Made by a program: the position numbers and the translations under genes
Shown here: positions 8,132-15,701 of the stretch, piece by piece
Layout: each line of letters begins with the position of its first letter
How positions within the stretch are numbered: position 1 is the stretch's first letter
Source: CAVQEK01 sp964596645
GTDB lineage: Bacteria; Bacteroidota; Bacteroidia; Cytophagales; Cyclobacteriaceae
NCBI GenBank assembly: GCA_964596645.1
Contig: CAZQVB010000063.1
Location: 1 to 17,920, forward strand
Reading direction: 5' to 3'
Length of the DNA: 17,920 nucleotides
Notes under the pieces: model-generated
The model's database searches: none
Told to the model about the DNA's origin: nothing
Seen by the model: only the letters and a program-made list of their open reading frames with translations

Positions 8132-8783
8132 CATCAAAGGTCTGCGCCTGACGACCGATAGCCGGTCCACAGCCGACTTCCTGCTGATTGAGAACCGCAG
8201 CCCGAAGGTGCTCGTTTTCGAAGACATTCGCAGTAAAGATGCACCGCGCCACTACCGAAACACCGCTGAAGCCCGGGGTGGGCACGTGTATTACGAAAAT
8301 GTGGAATTTGCCTGCAACGGCATCTTCAACGATGCCATCATGCTCTTTGACCAGCAGCAGGTATGGGCACGGCAGTTCAACCTGGAAGCGCCCATCACCA
8401 AAGATTCTATAAGCTACAAGGGAAAAAGATATACCCGCTACACCACTAAACCCAAACTGCTCAACCGCGGTGGAGAAGTGTGGGTGCTTTCGCAAAAATT
8501 CGGTGAACACAACGGCATTTTTGCTCAAACGGAGCAGGGAGGAAAAACCGAACTCTTGTCGGTGTTTTACAATGCCGCCCGCACCAATGACTTTCCGGTA
8601 GAGCCGGAAGCGACCAACTTTTTGGTTCAAGATAAGGGCAGTGCCTTTTCTATGGTTGGCCAGGAGCGCATTCGCACCCGCTACACTGACGATGGACTGG
8701 CCACGCAGCCACTACCACACGCCAATCGCTTCGGCAAGGTGGCCATCAATGGAGAAATGCAGATTATTGACGGCACGGCCTGA
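8132..8783 (+). CDS. Secreted beta-helix protein, C-terminal part (partial, after gap)
   Basis: This continues the protein that begins at 6434. The frame reads IKGLRLTTDSRSTADFLL directly after the gap, then typical helix rungs (GGHVYYENVEFACNGIFND, KPKLLNRGGEVWVLSQKFGEHNG) and the end of the second helix domain. It has no start of its own and its frame is offset by one from the N-terminal part because of the chimeric insert. The stop TGA at 8781-8783 looks premature: a plausible protein tail continues in another frame to 8887. Repaired across both defects, the protein would be about 782 residues. There is no T9SS-type sorting domain that I can recognise, so ordinary Sec export to the periplasm is the default expectation. 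Confidence 0.75.
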
Positions 8784-8887
8784 CCTACCCCGGCGCCGAC
8801 GCCTTTTCGGACAGTGATTACCAGCGCTACGATCAGCAGAACCGTTTTCGCGTAGCGGGGCTCATTCGGGTGCATATCGGTGAATAA
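8780..8887 (+). pseudogene. Frame-shifted C-terminal tail of the beta-helix protein
   Basis: The frame starting at 8780 gives 35 protein-like residues, LTYPGADAFSDSDYQRYD and then FRVAGLIRVHIGE, ending at TAA 8885-8887. This frame is closed by a TGA at 8768, so it cannot start much earlier. The main frame hits its TGA at 8781. A single missing base between 8771 and 8783 would join IIDGT to LTYPGAD and give a natural C-terminus. It is either a sequencing or assembly error near a poorly assembled gene, or a real late frameshift. Confidence 0.65.
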
Positions 8888-8942
8888 TGAAGGCAGAATG
8901 TCTCAATGGAAGCCTTCCTCTGATACAATTGAGAGAACAGGT

Positions 8943-9007
8943 TCAGGCGTTCAGGCATATCGGGCGCATAACCTGCTATACTTTCCAAAAAACGCCTGAG
9001 AATTTTT
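8943..9007 (+). terminator. Possible weak terminator after the beta-helix gene
   Basis: Arms TCAGGCGTT at 8943-8951 and AACGCCTGA at 8991-8999 pair over nine bases and are followed by a six-T run. The loop of 39 bases is long. A competing pair CAGGTT (8938-8943) and AACCTG (8970-8975) overlaps it. The position between two convergent genes fits a terminator, but the structure is not classic. Confidence 0.35.
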
Positions 9008-9090
9008 TAGTGGTCGCTTTTTTATAATGCAGGTGTACTGAGTGAGACTTCGTTTTGATCAAATACAAGCAGCCGCTCAGTACGCGTCCG

Positions 9091-10428
9091 TTAGAAAAAT
9101 TCCTGAATAATGTCGTTGAAGAACACGAAGACCATCAGGCACAGCAAAAGCGCCATACCTACTTTTTGTGCATTCTCCAGGAATTTGTCAGAAGGCTTGC
9201 GACCGCTCACAATTTCGTAGAGCAAGAACATGACATGGCCACCGTCAAGGGCAGGTATGGGCAGCAGGTTCATGAAGGCCAGAATCATGGAGATGAGGCC
9301 AGTGAGCGTCCAGAAGCGAACCCAGTCCCAGGTGACGCCAAAGGTTTTCATAATGCCCAGCGGCCCACGCAGCGATTTGGCGGGCGACAATTCGCCCTGA
9401 AACATTTTACCAAAGGCTTTCACATTGACCCATACCACGGCAAAGGCACGCTCTGTGCCCACGGGGATGGCTTCTGCCAGAGAGTATTCTATTCGTGTTT
9501 CGTCGATCAGGAATTCCGGGTAAAAGCCAAGGGTGGTATCGTTGGAAACGGGTATTTCGAGCGACACCAGGCCTTCTTCAGCATGCTCCGGGCGCTGCAC
9601 CGTCATGCGCACCGTGCTGCCGGCATATTGGGCAATGGCTGGTTTTAGCTCATGAAAGAATTCAACGGAACGACCAGCGATAGATTCAATGCGATCGCCC
9701 TGTTGCAGCCCGCCTTTGGCAGCACCACTGCCAAGTGTGACCTCACCGACCTCAAAGGGCATGATTGGCTCTATGAACCTGTAATCTGCATCGCGATCGG
9801 AAAAGTATTCAATGAAATTAGCCGGTACGGGTATGTCGATCAGCCTGCCGTTGCGCTCCACGGTGAAGTAGCTGTCGCTTTCCAACAAAAGATCGGGGTT
9901 GCGCACATCGCTAAACTTGGTAAAATCACGGCCGTTGATCGCCACAATTTTATCGCCCGTCTCGAAGCCCAGCTCCTGGCCGATGTCGTAGGCTACAATA
10001 CCATACTTGTTTACTTCATCTTTGGCAATGTATGATTCGCCCAATTGGTGGGTGAGCACGATGAATATCAGTATGCCCACGGCCACATTCACGATGATGC
10101 CACCGAGCATTACGATGAGGCGCTGCCAGGCCGGCTTAGCGCGGAACTCATAAGGCTTTGGCTCTTCCTTCAGATGCTTGGTGTCCAGCGATTCGTCTAT
10201 CATGCCGGTGATTTTGACGAAGCCACCAAGGGGTATGGCGCCGATGGAATAGACCGTTTCACCTACTTTAAATCCAAATACCTTTGGCGGGAAGCCGATG
10301 GAAAACTGCTCCACACGCATACCAAACAGCTTTGCCGCCACCAGGTGGCCAAGCTCATGCACCCCTACCAGTATCGACAGCGCCAGAATGAGCTGTCCGA
10401 CCATTACTATAATGTCCAATGCTTCCAT
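9091..10428 (-). CDS. rseP: RIP metalloprotease RseP (site-2 protease family)
   Basis: This 445-residue intramembrane zinc protease cuts membrane-anchored proteins, classically anti-sigma factors, in the inner membrane. Zinc ligands His24 and His28 with catalytic Glu25 lie in the HELGH motif of the first membrane segment. The third ligand is Asp395 in NLLPIPALDGGH at 387-398. Further membrane segments lie near 104-126, 373-390 and 423-438. Two PDZ regions lie between (about 135-205 and 222-295; the second has GGLQQGDRIESIAG). The length is typical of the two-PDZ form. The ATG at 10428 follows the dxr stop by three bases, so the two are co-transcribed and probably translationally coupled. The dxr-rseP order is common in bacteria. 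Which anti-sigma factor it cuts is not visible here. Confidence 0.95.
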   Translation of the reverse strand: MEALDIIVMVGQLILALSILVGVHELGHLVAAKLFGMRVEQFSIGFPPKVFGFKVGETVYSIGAIPLGGFVKITGMIDESLDTKHLKEEPKPYEFRAKPAWQRLIVMLGGIIVNVAVGILIFIVLTHQLGESYIAKDEVNKYGIVAYDIGQELGFETGDKIVAINGRDFTKFSDVRNPDLLLESDSYFTVERNGRLIDIPVPANFIEYFSDRDADYRFIEPIMPFEVGEVTLGSGAAKGGLQQGDRIESIAGRSVEFFHELKPAIAQYAGSTVRMTVQRPEHAEEGLVSLEIPVSNDTTLGFYPEFLIDETRIEYSLAEAIPVGTERAFAVVWVNVKAFGKMFQGELSPAKSLRGPLGIMKTFGVTWDWVRFWTLTGLISMILAFMNLLPIPALDGGHVMFLLYEIVSGRKPSDKFLENAQKVGMALLLCLMVFVFFNDIIQEFF

Positions 10429-10431
10429 GAA

Positions 10432-11592
10432 TTATTCTATGATTTCCAATGCTTTTATTCTCGTCAACTTATCGGTTTCCACATAATCTTCGAAGGTAGG
10501 GCGCGACACAAACGGCATTGTGTTCATGCAGTGCTCTATGATTTCAGGAATCTCCAAAAAACGTACTTTTCGATGTAAAAAACTATGAACGGCCACTTCA
10601 TTGGCTGCATTTAGTACGCAGGGGGTATTGCCCTTTTTTGCCAGTGCTTCAAATGCCAGTGACAAGTTGCGAAATGTTTCCAGATCGGGCTGCTCGAAGG
10701 TAAACGCCGGGTAGTCTGCAAAATTGAATCGCGGCAGGTCCGATGTCAGCCTTTTGGGGAATGCGAGGGCATACTGAATGGGCAGGCGCATATCGGGCAA
10801 TCCCAACTGTGCTTTCATAGAGCCATCGCGGAATTGCACCATTGAGTGAATGATCGACTGAGGATGCACCACCACCTCGATCTGTTCGGGCCTGAGATCG
10901 AAAAGCCAGCGCGCCTCTATCACTTCCAGGCCTTTGTTCATCAGCGTGGCTGAGTCGATGGTGATTTTTGCACCCATATCCCAATTGGGATGTTTGAGGG
11001 CTTCTTCCGGTTTTATTTGTAAAAGCTGCTCCCGACGCCTGCCGCGAAAAGGCCCGCCTGAAGCAGTGAGAATGATTTTTTCAATGGGATTGTGCACCTC
11101 GCCCACCAGGCACTGAAAGATGGCGGAGTGTTCGGAATCAACCGGAATGATGTTTACCTGCTTTTCTGCGGCCAGCCCCATCACCAGTTCGCCGGCCACT
11201 ACCAGAGTTTCTTTATTGGCCAGCGCTATGTCTTTGCCAAATTCTACGGCGCGCAGTGTAGGCTGTAGGCCACTATACCCCACCAGTGCACACAGCACCA
11301 TATCGATGGTTTCCATCTCCACAATGGAGGCAAGTGCCCGCTCTCCGGCGTATACTTTTATGCCTTCGGGTTGCAATGCCTCCTTCACCTGCAGGTAATA
11401 CGCCTCGTCTGCCACCACCACGGCGTTGGGCTTATAGCGCCTTGCCTGCTCAATAAGCTGGCCTGACTGGCTGTTGGCCGTAAGCACCTCGACTTGAAAA
11501 AGGTGCGGGTGGGCATCGACTACCTCCAGAGCCTGCCGGCCAATAGAGCCGGTGGAGCCCAGTATTGCAATATTTTTTTTCTCTCTTTCCAG
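10432..11592 (-). CDS. dxr: 1-deoxy-D-xylulose-5-phosphate reductoisomerase
   Basis: This is the second enzyme of the MEP isoprenoid pathway: it converts DXP to 2-C-methyl-D-erythritol 4-phosphate with NADPH and a divalent metal. From the start used here the protein has 386 residues, the usual length. The NADPH motif GSTGSIG is at 12-18, LANKETLV near 124-131, the metal ligands Asp152 and Glu154 are in PVDSEHSAIF, and Glu223 is in MNKGLEVIEARWLF. The start is a problem. The frame is open back to a TAG near 11655 but has no ATG, GTG or TTG before the NADPH motif. The first standard one, GTG at 11487, would delete that motif. I placed the start at CTG 11592-11590, giving (M)EREKKNIAILGSTGSIG. 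ATT a few codons later is another option, and a sequence error is possible. Confidence 0.9.
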   Translation of the reverse strand: MEREKKNIAILGSTGSIGRQALEVVDAHPHLFQVEVLTANSQSGQLIEQARRYKPNAVVVADEAYYLQVKEALQPEGIKVYAGERALASIVEMETIDMVLCALVGYSGLQPTLRAVEFGKDIALANKETLVVAGELVMGLAAEKQVNIIPVDSEHSAIFQCLVGEVHNPIEKIILTASGGPFRGRRREQLLQIKPEEALKHPNWDMGAKITIDSATLMNKGLEVIEARWLFDLRPEQIEVVVHPQSIIHSMVQFRDGSMKAQLGLPDMRLPIQYALAFPKRLTSDLPRFNFADYPAFTFEQPDLETFRNLSLAFEALAKKGNTPCVLNAANEVAVHSFLHRKVRFLEIPEIIEHCMNTMPFVSRPTFEDYVETDKLTRIKALEIIE

Positions 11593-11903
11593 ATGCTTGG
11601 GCAGCCTGCTGCCTGTTTTTCGGGCAATATTAGCGAATTTTTCTTGAAGGCCTTTTAACTAAAATCGCAGTATACTGAGACAGCATTCAGCATGAGCGTG
11701 TAAAGGTGGAGTTGCTAGTGTTACAAACAGAAGGCTTAGTGAGTAGTGCTGCCCGTGCTCCACGGACGTGCCTCGTCTCACAGGTTAACTACAACAACGA
11801 CTATCGTCAGCCAACGCACCCAAAGTCAGAATATAATACAGCCGCAACTGAGTTTTCAACACATATTTTTACCTTTGGTGATCAATAAATTAATCATAGA
11901 AGA
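11593..11903. other. Divergent intergenic region between dxr and the small lipoprotein
   Basis: These 311 bases hold no convincing gene. Upstream of dxr on the minus strand, TAATATTG at 11632-11625 is a one-mismatch -7 box. A GC-richer patch near 11748-11776 contains the small inverted repeat CCGTG-ctc-CACGG. A 60-codon frame from 11706 has no protein character. Confidence 0.4.
11870..11877 (+). promoter_or_regulatory. Putative -7 promoter box for the small lipoprotein gene
   Basis: TACCTTTG matches TAnnTTTG exactly and ends 26 bases before the ATG at 11904, a normal leader distance. No clear TTG is found at -33; TTTT near 11853 is the closest. Assigned by pattern only. Confidence 0.45.
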
Positions 11904-12371
11904 ATGAAAAAGATATTACTCGCTTCCCTGGTGTTTTTTATGTGTAATTGTAATTCGAACAGAGGAAGCAACGACTCGGATATTATTTTCAACGTAAAGA
12001 AAATATTATCGAAATCTCCGGAAGATGTCATTGATTACATGGGCCAACCAGACAGCAGCTATGTCATTAAAATAGTGACCAAGGAATTTCCTGCACATCG
12101 TTATTTCGAATATCAAACTGAAATAATATACATAGCCGGCAAAGCCAATGAAATAGTGATATATGAACCCCACAAGTTGCTTTATGAGATAAGCAGTTTA
12201 GAGCGATTCGGAGTAAATATAAAAAGGGCGCCCGACGATCATATCGACAATCAGGTAACTCGCTGGTATGGCGTCGACGGAATAAACACCATCGCTATGT
12301 ATGATCCTCAATATGACAGTCTGGACAATCTGCAGTCTTTCACCATATTCTTTAAAGCCAAAAGCGAATAG
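11904..12371 (+). CDS. Putative lipoprotein of unknown function (155 aa)
   Basis: I do not recognise this protein. It opens with a short export signal, MKKILLASLVFFMCNCNSN, with cysteines at 14 and 16. Neither is a clean lipobox (the -1 residues are Met and Asn), so lipid attachment is likely but unproven. The mature part is polar, with SPEDVIDYMGQPDSSY near 33-48, which recalls small periplasmic lipoproteins where a "G.PD" turn follows a helix. It then has beta-strand-like stretches (FEYQTEIIYIAGKANEIVIY) and ends in FTIFFKAKSE. The gene is visibly more AT-rich than its neighbours, which may mean recent acquisition or a fast-evolving orphan. It stands alone, divergent from dxr and convergent on the TonB-dependent receptor gene, with no operon context. 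Confidence 0.75.
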   Translation: MKKILLASLVFFMCNCNSNRGSNDSDIIFNVKKILSKSPEDVIDYMGQPDSSYVIKIVTKEFPAHRYFEYQTEIIYIAGKANEIVIYEPHKLLYEISSLERFGVNIKRAPDDHIDNQVTRWYGVDGINTIAMYDPQYDSLDNLQSFTIFFKAKSE

Positions 12372-12514
12372 TAGCTACGCATTTATATTTGTGAGAATCA
12401 AGAGCATGTTTCCACACAATATTTCTGTGAAAGTAATGGTAAGCGCCCTCGAAGTAAGCTGCCAAACAGAGTAGCGATCGTATGGTTAATCAGTGGCATG
12501 TAATTATTCATTGA

Positions 12515-12538
12515 GGCCATCAATCATGCATTGATGCC
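12515..12538 (+). repeat. Hairpin downstream of the small lipoprotein gene
   Basis: ATCAAT (12519-12524) and ATTGAT (12530-12535) pair across a CATGC loop, extended by GGC/GCC with one bulged base. The following sequence is only pyrimidine-rich, so terminator function is uncertain. The rest of 12372-12600 shows nothing else. Confidence 0.35.
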
Positions 12539-12600
12539 TTCCTCTCATTCCCCAGCTACTGCAACAAAGAATTTTACATCGCAATAGAAGAGGAGCCAGG

Positions 12601-12653
12601 CCATAAAAAAATGGCCGCCAACTGAAAAACTTAGTGGCGGCCATTTTTTATGG
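12601..12653 (-). terminator. Strong intrinsic terminator, bidirectional
   Basis: TGGCCGCCA at 12612-12620 pairs perfectly with TGGCGGCCA at 12635-12643 across a 14-base loop. A/T runs on both sides extend the stem and give a T-tract in either direction. It lies 14 bases past the stop of the receptor gene on the minus strand and can also stop transcription arriving from the small lipoprotein gene. Confidence 0.9.
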
Positions 12654-12666
12654 TTAGTGTGTTTTA

Positions 12667-15531
12667 TCAGAACTTATATGCAAGACCTATAGAATAAGTC
12701 CGGCCGATGCTGTACGATTGATAAATGTACTCTGTTCCCTTAAACTCTTGTGTGAGCTTAAAGGGGCTATCCAGCAGGTTTTGTGCAGAAAAGTCTATAG
12801 AGAAATGATCATTGAAGCCTTGAATGATCTTAAAATCCAGTTGAGGCCTGGGTTGCTCAAATACGTTCGGTGTGCCGCCGGTACTTACTACGCTAAGCCG
12901 CTGGCCAGATACATTGTAGCTTAAGTTTACATTCGTTCTGCTTTCAAGACTGTTGTAGTTCAGGTAGCCATTGATGATGTAAGGGCTTTGTCCGAACATC
13001 ACCCGTTGGGCGGAGGCATCGGGATCGTTTACACGAATTACATTCAATTCGCCTTCCTGAATATCAACGCGAGAGTAGACATAGGTGAAATTTCCACCTA
13101 CTGAGAAGTTCATCAGGTCTGGTGATAGAAATTCAAGGTTCTTTTTCACCTCTAGTTCACCACCCAACAGATACGCTTCGGGCACATTTCTGAACACTAC
13201 CTGAAGAGCAATGTCGTTGGTGTTCGGATCTATCGCGCGTTCTATCGGGTCTTGAAATCTTTTATAAAAAGCACTCACGGAGACTATTTCTCCCGAGCCT
13301 GGAAACAACTCCCACCTCAGATCGACATTGTCGATGATGGTGCGGTCCAAATTTGGATTACCGATAAGGATAAAGTCGCCTTGGAAATCGAAGGATTGAA
13401 ATCGGGCCAACTCTCTAAATGTTGGGCGTGCCAGTGTACGCCCATAGCCGAAGCGCAGGTTCATGTTGTCCTGCATATTGTGGGTAACATTAATTGCAGG
13501 CAATATGTCATTGGTCTCCACATTTCCGATGCGCTCAGAAGGTGGTGCGTTTTCATTTACGATCTCAATGTCGGTCATTTCATATCGAGCGCCTGCCACA
13601 AGCTTTGTTTTCGGGCTCAATTGAAAATCAATCATTCCATAGGCGGATGGGAGCATCTGTGAGGCGTCGTAGCTGCCGCCTGCTGTGGTTTCGTCGCGTA
13701 TCACCAGGCCATATTCGAAGGTGCCATTGCTGCTTGTGCCCAACAGTCCCAGATTCGAATCGCTGAAATATGCATCTATATCGCCCTGATACCGCTCTGC
13801 CTCATTTTGCACTCGGTACTGAAGTATGCGCTCGGTAAATTCGCGCTGCTTATACAGATAAGAACCTCCGAATTTGATTTTTGAAGTCCGTTCGCCATGT
13901 TGAAAAGGTATTTCTACATTGACCTTGGCATCATAGTTTTGTTCATCCAGATTTCTGAAGTAATGGGAGGTAGGTCGAACATTATTCGATTCTGCGTCAT
14001 AGTCAAATTGCTCTTCGCCCTCGCCGTTGAAGCTTCTGAATTTGAGGTTGTTGAAGTATCGCAAATCAGGTTCGCTTTGCTCTGAATCGGTGAGGGCACC
14101 AATCCAATCGACCCTTATCTGTGAGGCACCAAACACATGATCGCCTTTCAACTGGTAAGAAGTGAAAGAGCGCTGTACGTATTCCTGTGACCGGTTTTCA
14201 ATGATGAAGTTCGGATCGACGCCGGAGGCGTAGGGAAACTGGCCTTCCAGATAGCGGGTAGTTCCTTCTGCGCTTTGGTTTCTGATCAGGTTAAAGCCAA
14301 TCTTGTGATTGTCGCTGAGTCGAAGTGAGGTGTTGAACAAGGCGCCCCAAAGCACCATATCTTTAGCCCTTATGTCGGTGTCATATTCGTATATGGGTTC
14401 CAGACGGTCTTCGGCCACTGTGCCGGGGAGAAGGTATCGGCCTACTTTTCCGTTGTCGTAGTATTCAAATTCGCGCTGGTAACTCACCCCAGCCAAATAT
14501 CCCAGCTTCTTTCCAAATACGTCGTGCTGATTGCCAATAGAAAAGGCGGCTTTGTGATTTAAAAAGGGGGAGTAGGTGTCGGCGCTGAAGTCTTGGTTGA
14601 AGGCTTTCGTTTGTTGATCGAGTAAGTTTGCCCTGTTCTGGTTTGAGAAACTGATATCGACAATTCCAGGCTCGGCAATGGCAGGCAAGCTGCGGCTGTC
14701 TGGCGCATAAGCGAGCCAGTGCTTGTCTCCAAGATCGTGGGTAAGCACGTCTGCATTGAACGTAGCATTGCTGTTGTAGCCCAGGGAGCCAGAGAGCTGC
14801 ATGGTAAATTCGTCGGGAAAATCTTTGGTTTCTATATTGACGAAACCACCGGTAAAGCTGCCTGGCAGCTCCGGTGAAAATGTTTTATACACCACCATGT
14901 TTTCTATCATGTTGGTGGGAAACAAGTCCATCTGTACAGTATTTCTGTTGGGGTCGAGGCCTGGTATTTCGGCATTGTTCAGGGTAGTCTTGCTGTACCT
15001 GTCGCCCAATCCCCGCACATACACGTATTTGCCACCTTCCACAGATATACCCGTGACCCTTCGTATGGCCGATGCAGCATCACTATCGCCCACTTTGGAA
15101 AATTGGGCAGATGATATACCATCCAGAACCAATCCGGCTTTTCTTTGCATAGTGAGCAGCGCTGCTTCATTGTCTTTGAGCGCTTCTGCCGTCACTACTA
15201 TTTCCTCCAATCCTATACTTTCTGGCTGTAGTCGTATGTTTAAAACCGTAACATCGCCATCTTTCACCTCCACGCCCTCTATTTTTTGCGTCTGATAGGA
15301 GACGTAGGATGCTATCAGTGTGTACGTACCTGCATCTAAATTATTTATGGCTGTTTTTCCATCCAGGTCAGTGGCGCCACCAACGGTAGTGCCCTCTATT
15401 ATTACAGTAGAGCCAATAAGTGCTTCGCCTGTTTCACTATCGATGACGGTAGCTCTGATGGTGCCTTGAGCCCATGCAGACGATGCGCCAAAGAGTAAAG
15501 CCAGGACGAACATTACATTTTTAAATCTCAT
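12667..15531 (-). CDS. TonB-dependent outer-membrane receptor with carboxypeptidase-regulatory-like N-terminal domain
   Basis: This 954-residue outer-membrane transporter is powered by TonB. It has a signal peptide at 1-22 (cut near SAWAQ). A carboxypeptidase-regulatory-like beta-sandwich spans about 23-104 (GTIRATVIDSETGEALIG, TDLDGKTAINNLDAGTYTL). A TonB-box-like EIVVTAEAL follows at 110-118. The plug, about 120-237, contains ASAIRRVTGISVEGGKYVYV and ends PGSFTGGFVNIETKDFP. The beta-barrel runs to the C-terminal Phe (YSIGLAYKF), as expected for an outer-membrane protein. It lacks a SusD partner. The neighbour upstream on the same strand encodes a putative surface lipoprotein instead. The substrate cannot be inferred. 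The gene is intact, has its own -7 box and a strong terminator. It may act with the lipoprotein in uptake of one ligand. Confidence 0.93.
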   Translation of the reverse strand: MRFKNVMFVLALLFGASSAWAQGTIRATVIDSETGEALIGSTVIIEGTTVGGATDLDGKTAINNLDAGTYTLIASYVSYQTQKIEGVEVKDGDVTVLNIRLQPESIGLEEIVVTAEALKDNEAALLTMQRKAGLVLDGISSAQFSKVGDSDAASAIRRVTGISVEGGKYVYVRGLGDRYSKTTLNNAEIPGLDPNRNTVQMDLFPTNMIENMVVYKTFSPELPGSFTGGFVNIETKDFPDEFTMQLSGSLGYNSNATFNADVLTHDLGDKHWLAYAPDSRSLPAIAEPGIVDISFSNQNRANLLDQQTKAFNQDFSADTYSPFLNHKAAFSIGNQHDVFGKKLGYLAGVSYQREFEYYDNGKVGRYLLPGTVAEDRLEPIYEYDTDIRAKDMVLWGALFNTSLRLSDNHKIGFNLIRNQSAEGTTRYLEGQFPYASGVDPNFIIENRSQEYVQRSFTSYQLKGDHVFGASQIRVDWIGALTDSEQSEPDLRYFNNLKFRSFNGEGEEQFDYDAESNNVRPTSHYFRNLDEQNYDAKVNVEIPFQHGERTSKIKFGGSYLYKQREFTERILQYRVQNEAERYQGDIDAYFSDSNLGLLGTSSNGTFEYGLVIRDETTAGGSYDASQMLPSAYGMIDFQLSPKTKLVAGARYEMTDIEIVNENAPPSERIGNVETNDILPAINVTHNMQDNMNLRFGYGRTLARPTFRELARFQSFDFQGDFILIGNPNLDRTIIDNVDLRWELFPGSGEIVSVSAFYKRFQDPIERAIDPNTNDIALQVVFRNVPEAYLLGGELEVKKNLEFLSPDLMNFSVGGNFTYVYSRVDIQEGELNVIRVNDPDASAQRVMFGQSPYIINGYLNYNSLESRTNVNLSYNVSGQRLSVVSTGGTPNVFEQPRPQLDFKIIQGFNDHFSIDFSAQNLLDSPFKLTQEFKGTEYIYQSYSIGRTYSIGLAYKF

Positions 15532-15559
15532 GATTTGCAGTGCTTTTAAAATTCGACCG

Positions 15560-15567
15560 CAAAGATA
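15560..15567 (-). promoter_or_regulatory. Putative -7 promoter box for the TonB-dependent receptor gene
   Basis: The minus strand reads TATCTTTG followed by C, an exact match to TAnnTTTG, 28 bases before the ATG at 15531. No good -33 TTG is seen at 17-21 bases. The box lies downstream of the lipoprotein gene's terminator, which fits separate initiation for the receptor gene. Confidence 0.5.
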
Positions 15568-15636
15568 CTGCGAGCAGGCACCTGCCGATTTTATGAATTG
15601 TTCATCAAATTGTTATTAAAAGATTATTGGAATGTT

Positions 15637-15684
15637 AATAATCAAAAAAGACCACCTGATGAGCGGTGGTCTTTTTTGATTATT
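15637..15684 (-). terminator. Strong intrinsic terminator after the surface lipoprotein gene
   Basis: A perfect 20-base inverted repeat (15637-15656 and 15665-15684) encloses an 8-base loop. The GC core is GACCACC/GGTGGTC, flanked by six A and six T, so it can work in both directions. It lies 17 bases past the stop at 15702 and separates the lipoprotein gene from the receptor gene. Confidence 0.92.
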
Positions 15685-15701
15685 TGAAAAGGCTGTTCTT
15701 A

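Noticed and set aside
7958..8227. A minus-strand frame running through the N gap as a possible glutaredoxin gene
   Set aside because: Only the part between about 8009 and 8119 is glutaredoxin-like. Both ends are antisense to the beta-helix gene and there is no redox CxxC half.
9035..9083. Inverted repeat GTACTGAG / CTCAGTAC between the beta-helix gene and rseP
   Set aside because: The loop is over 30 bases and no T-tract follows on either strand, so I do not call it a terminator.
11798..11808. The 11-mer CGACTATCGTC shared with 17834-17844
   Set aside because: Several chance repeats of this length are expected in 18 kb, and the flanks do not match.
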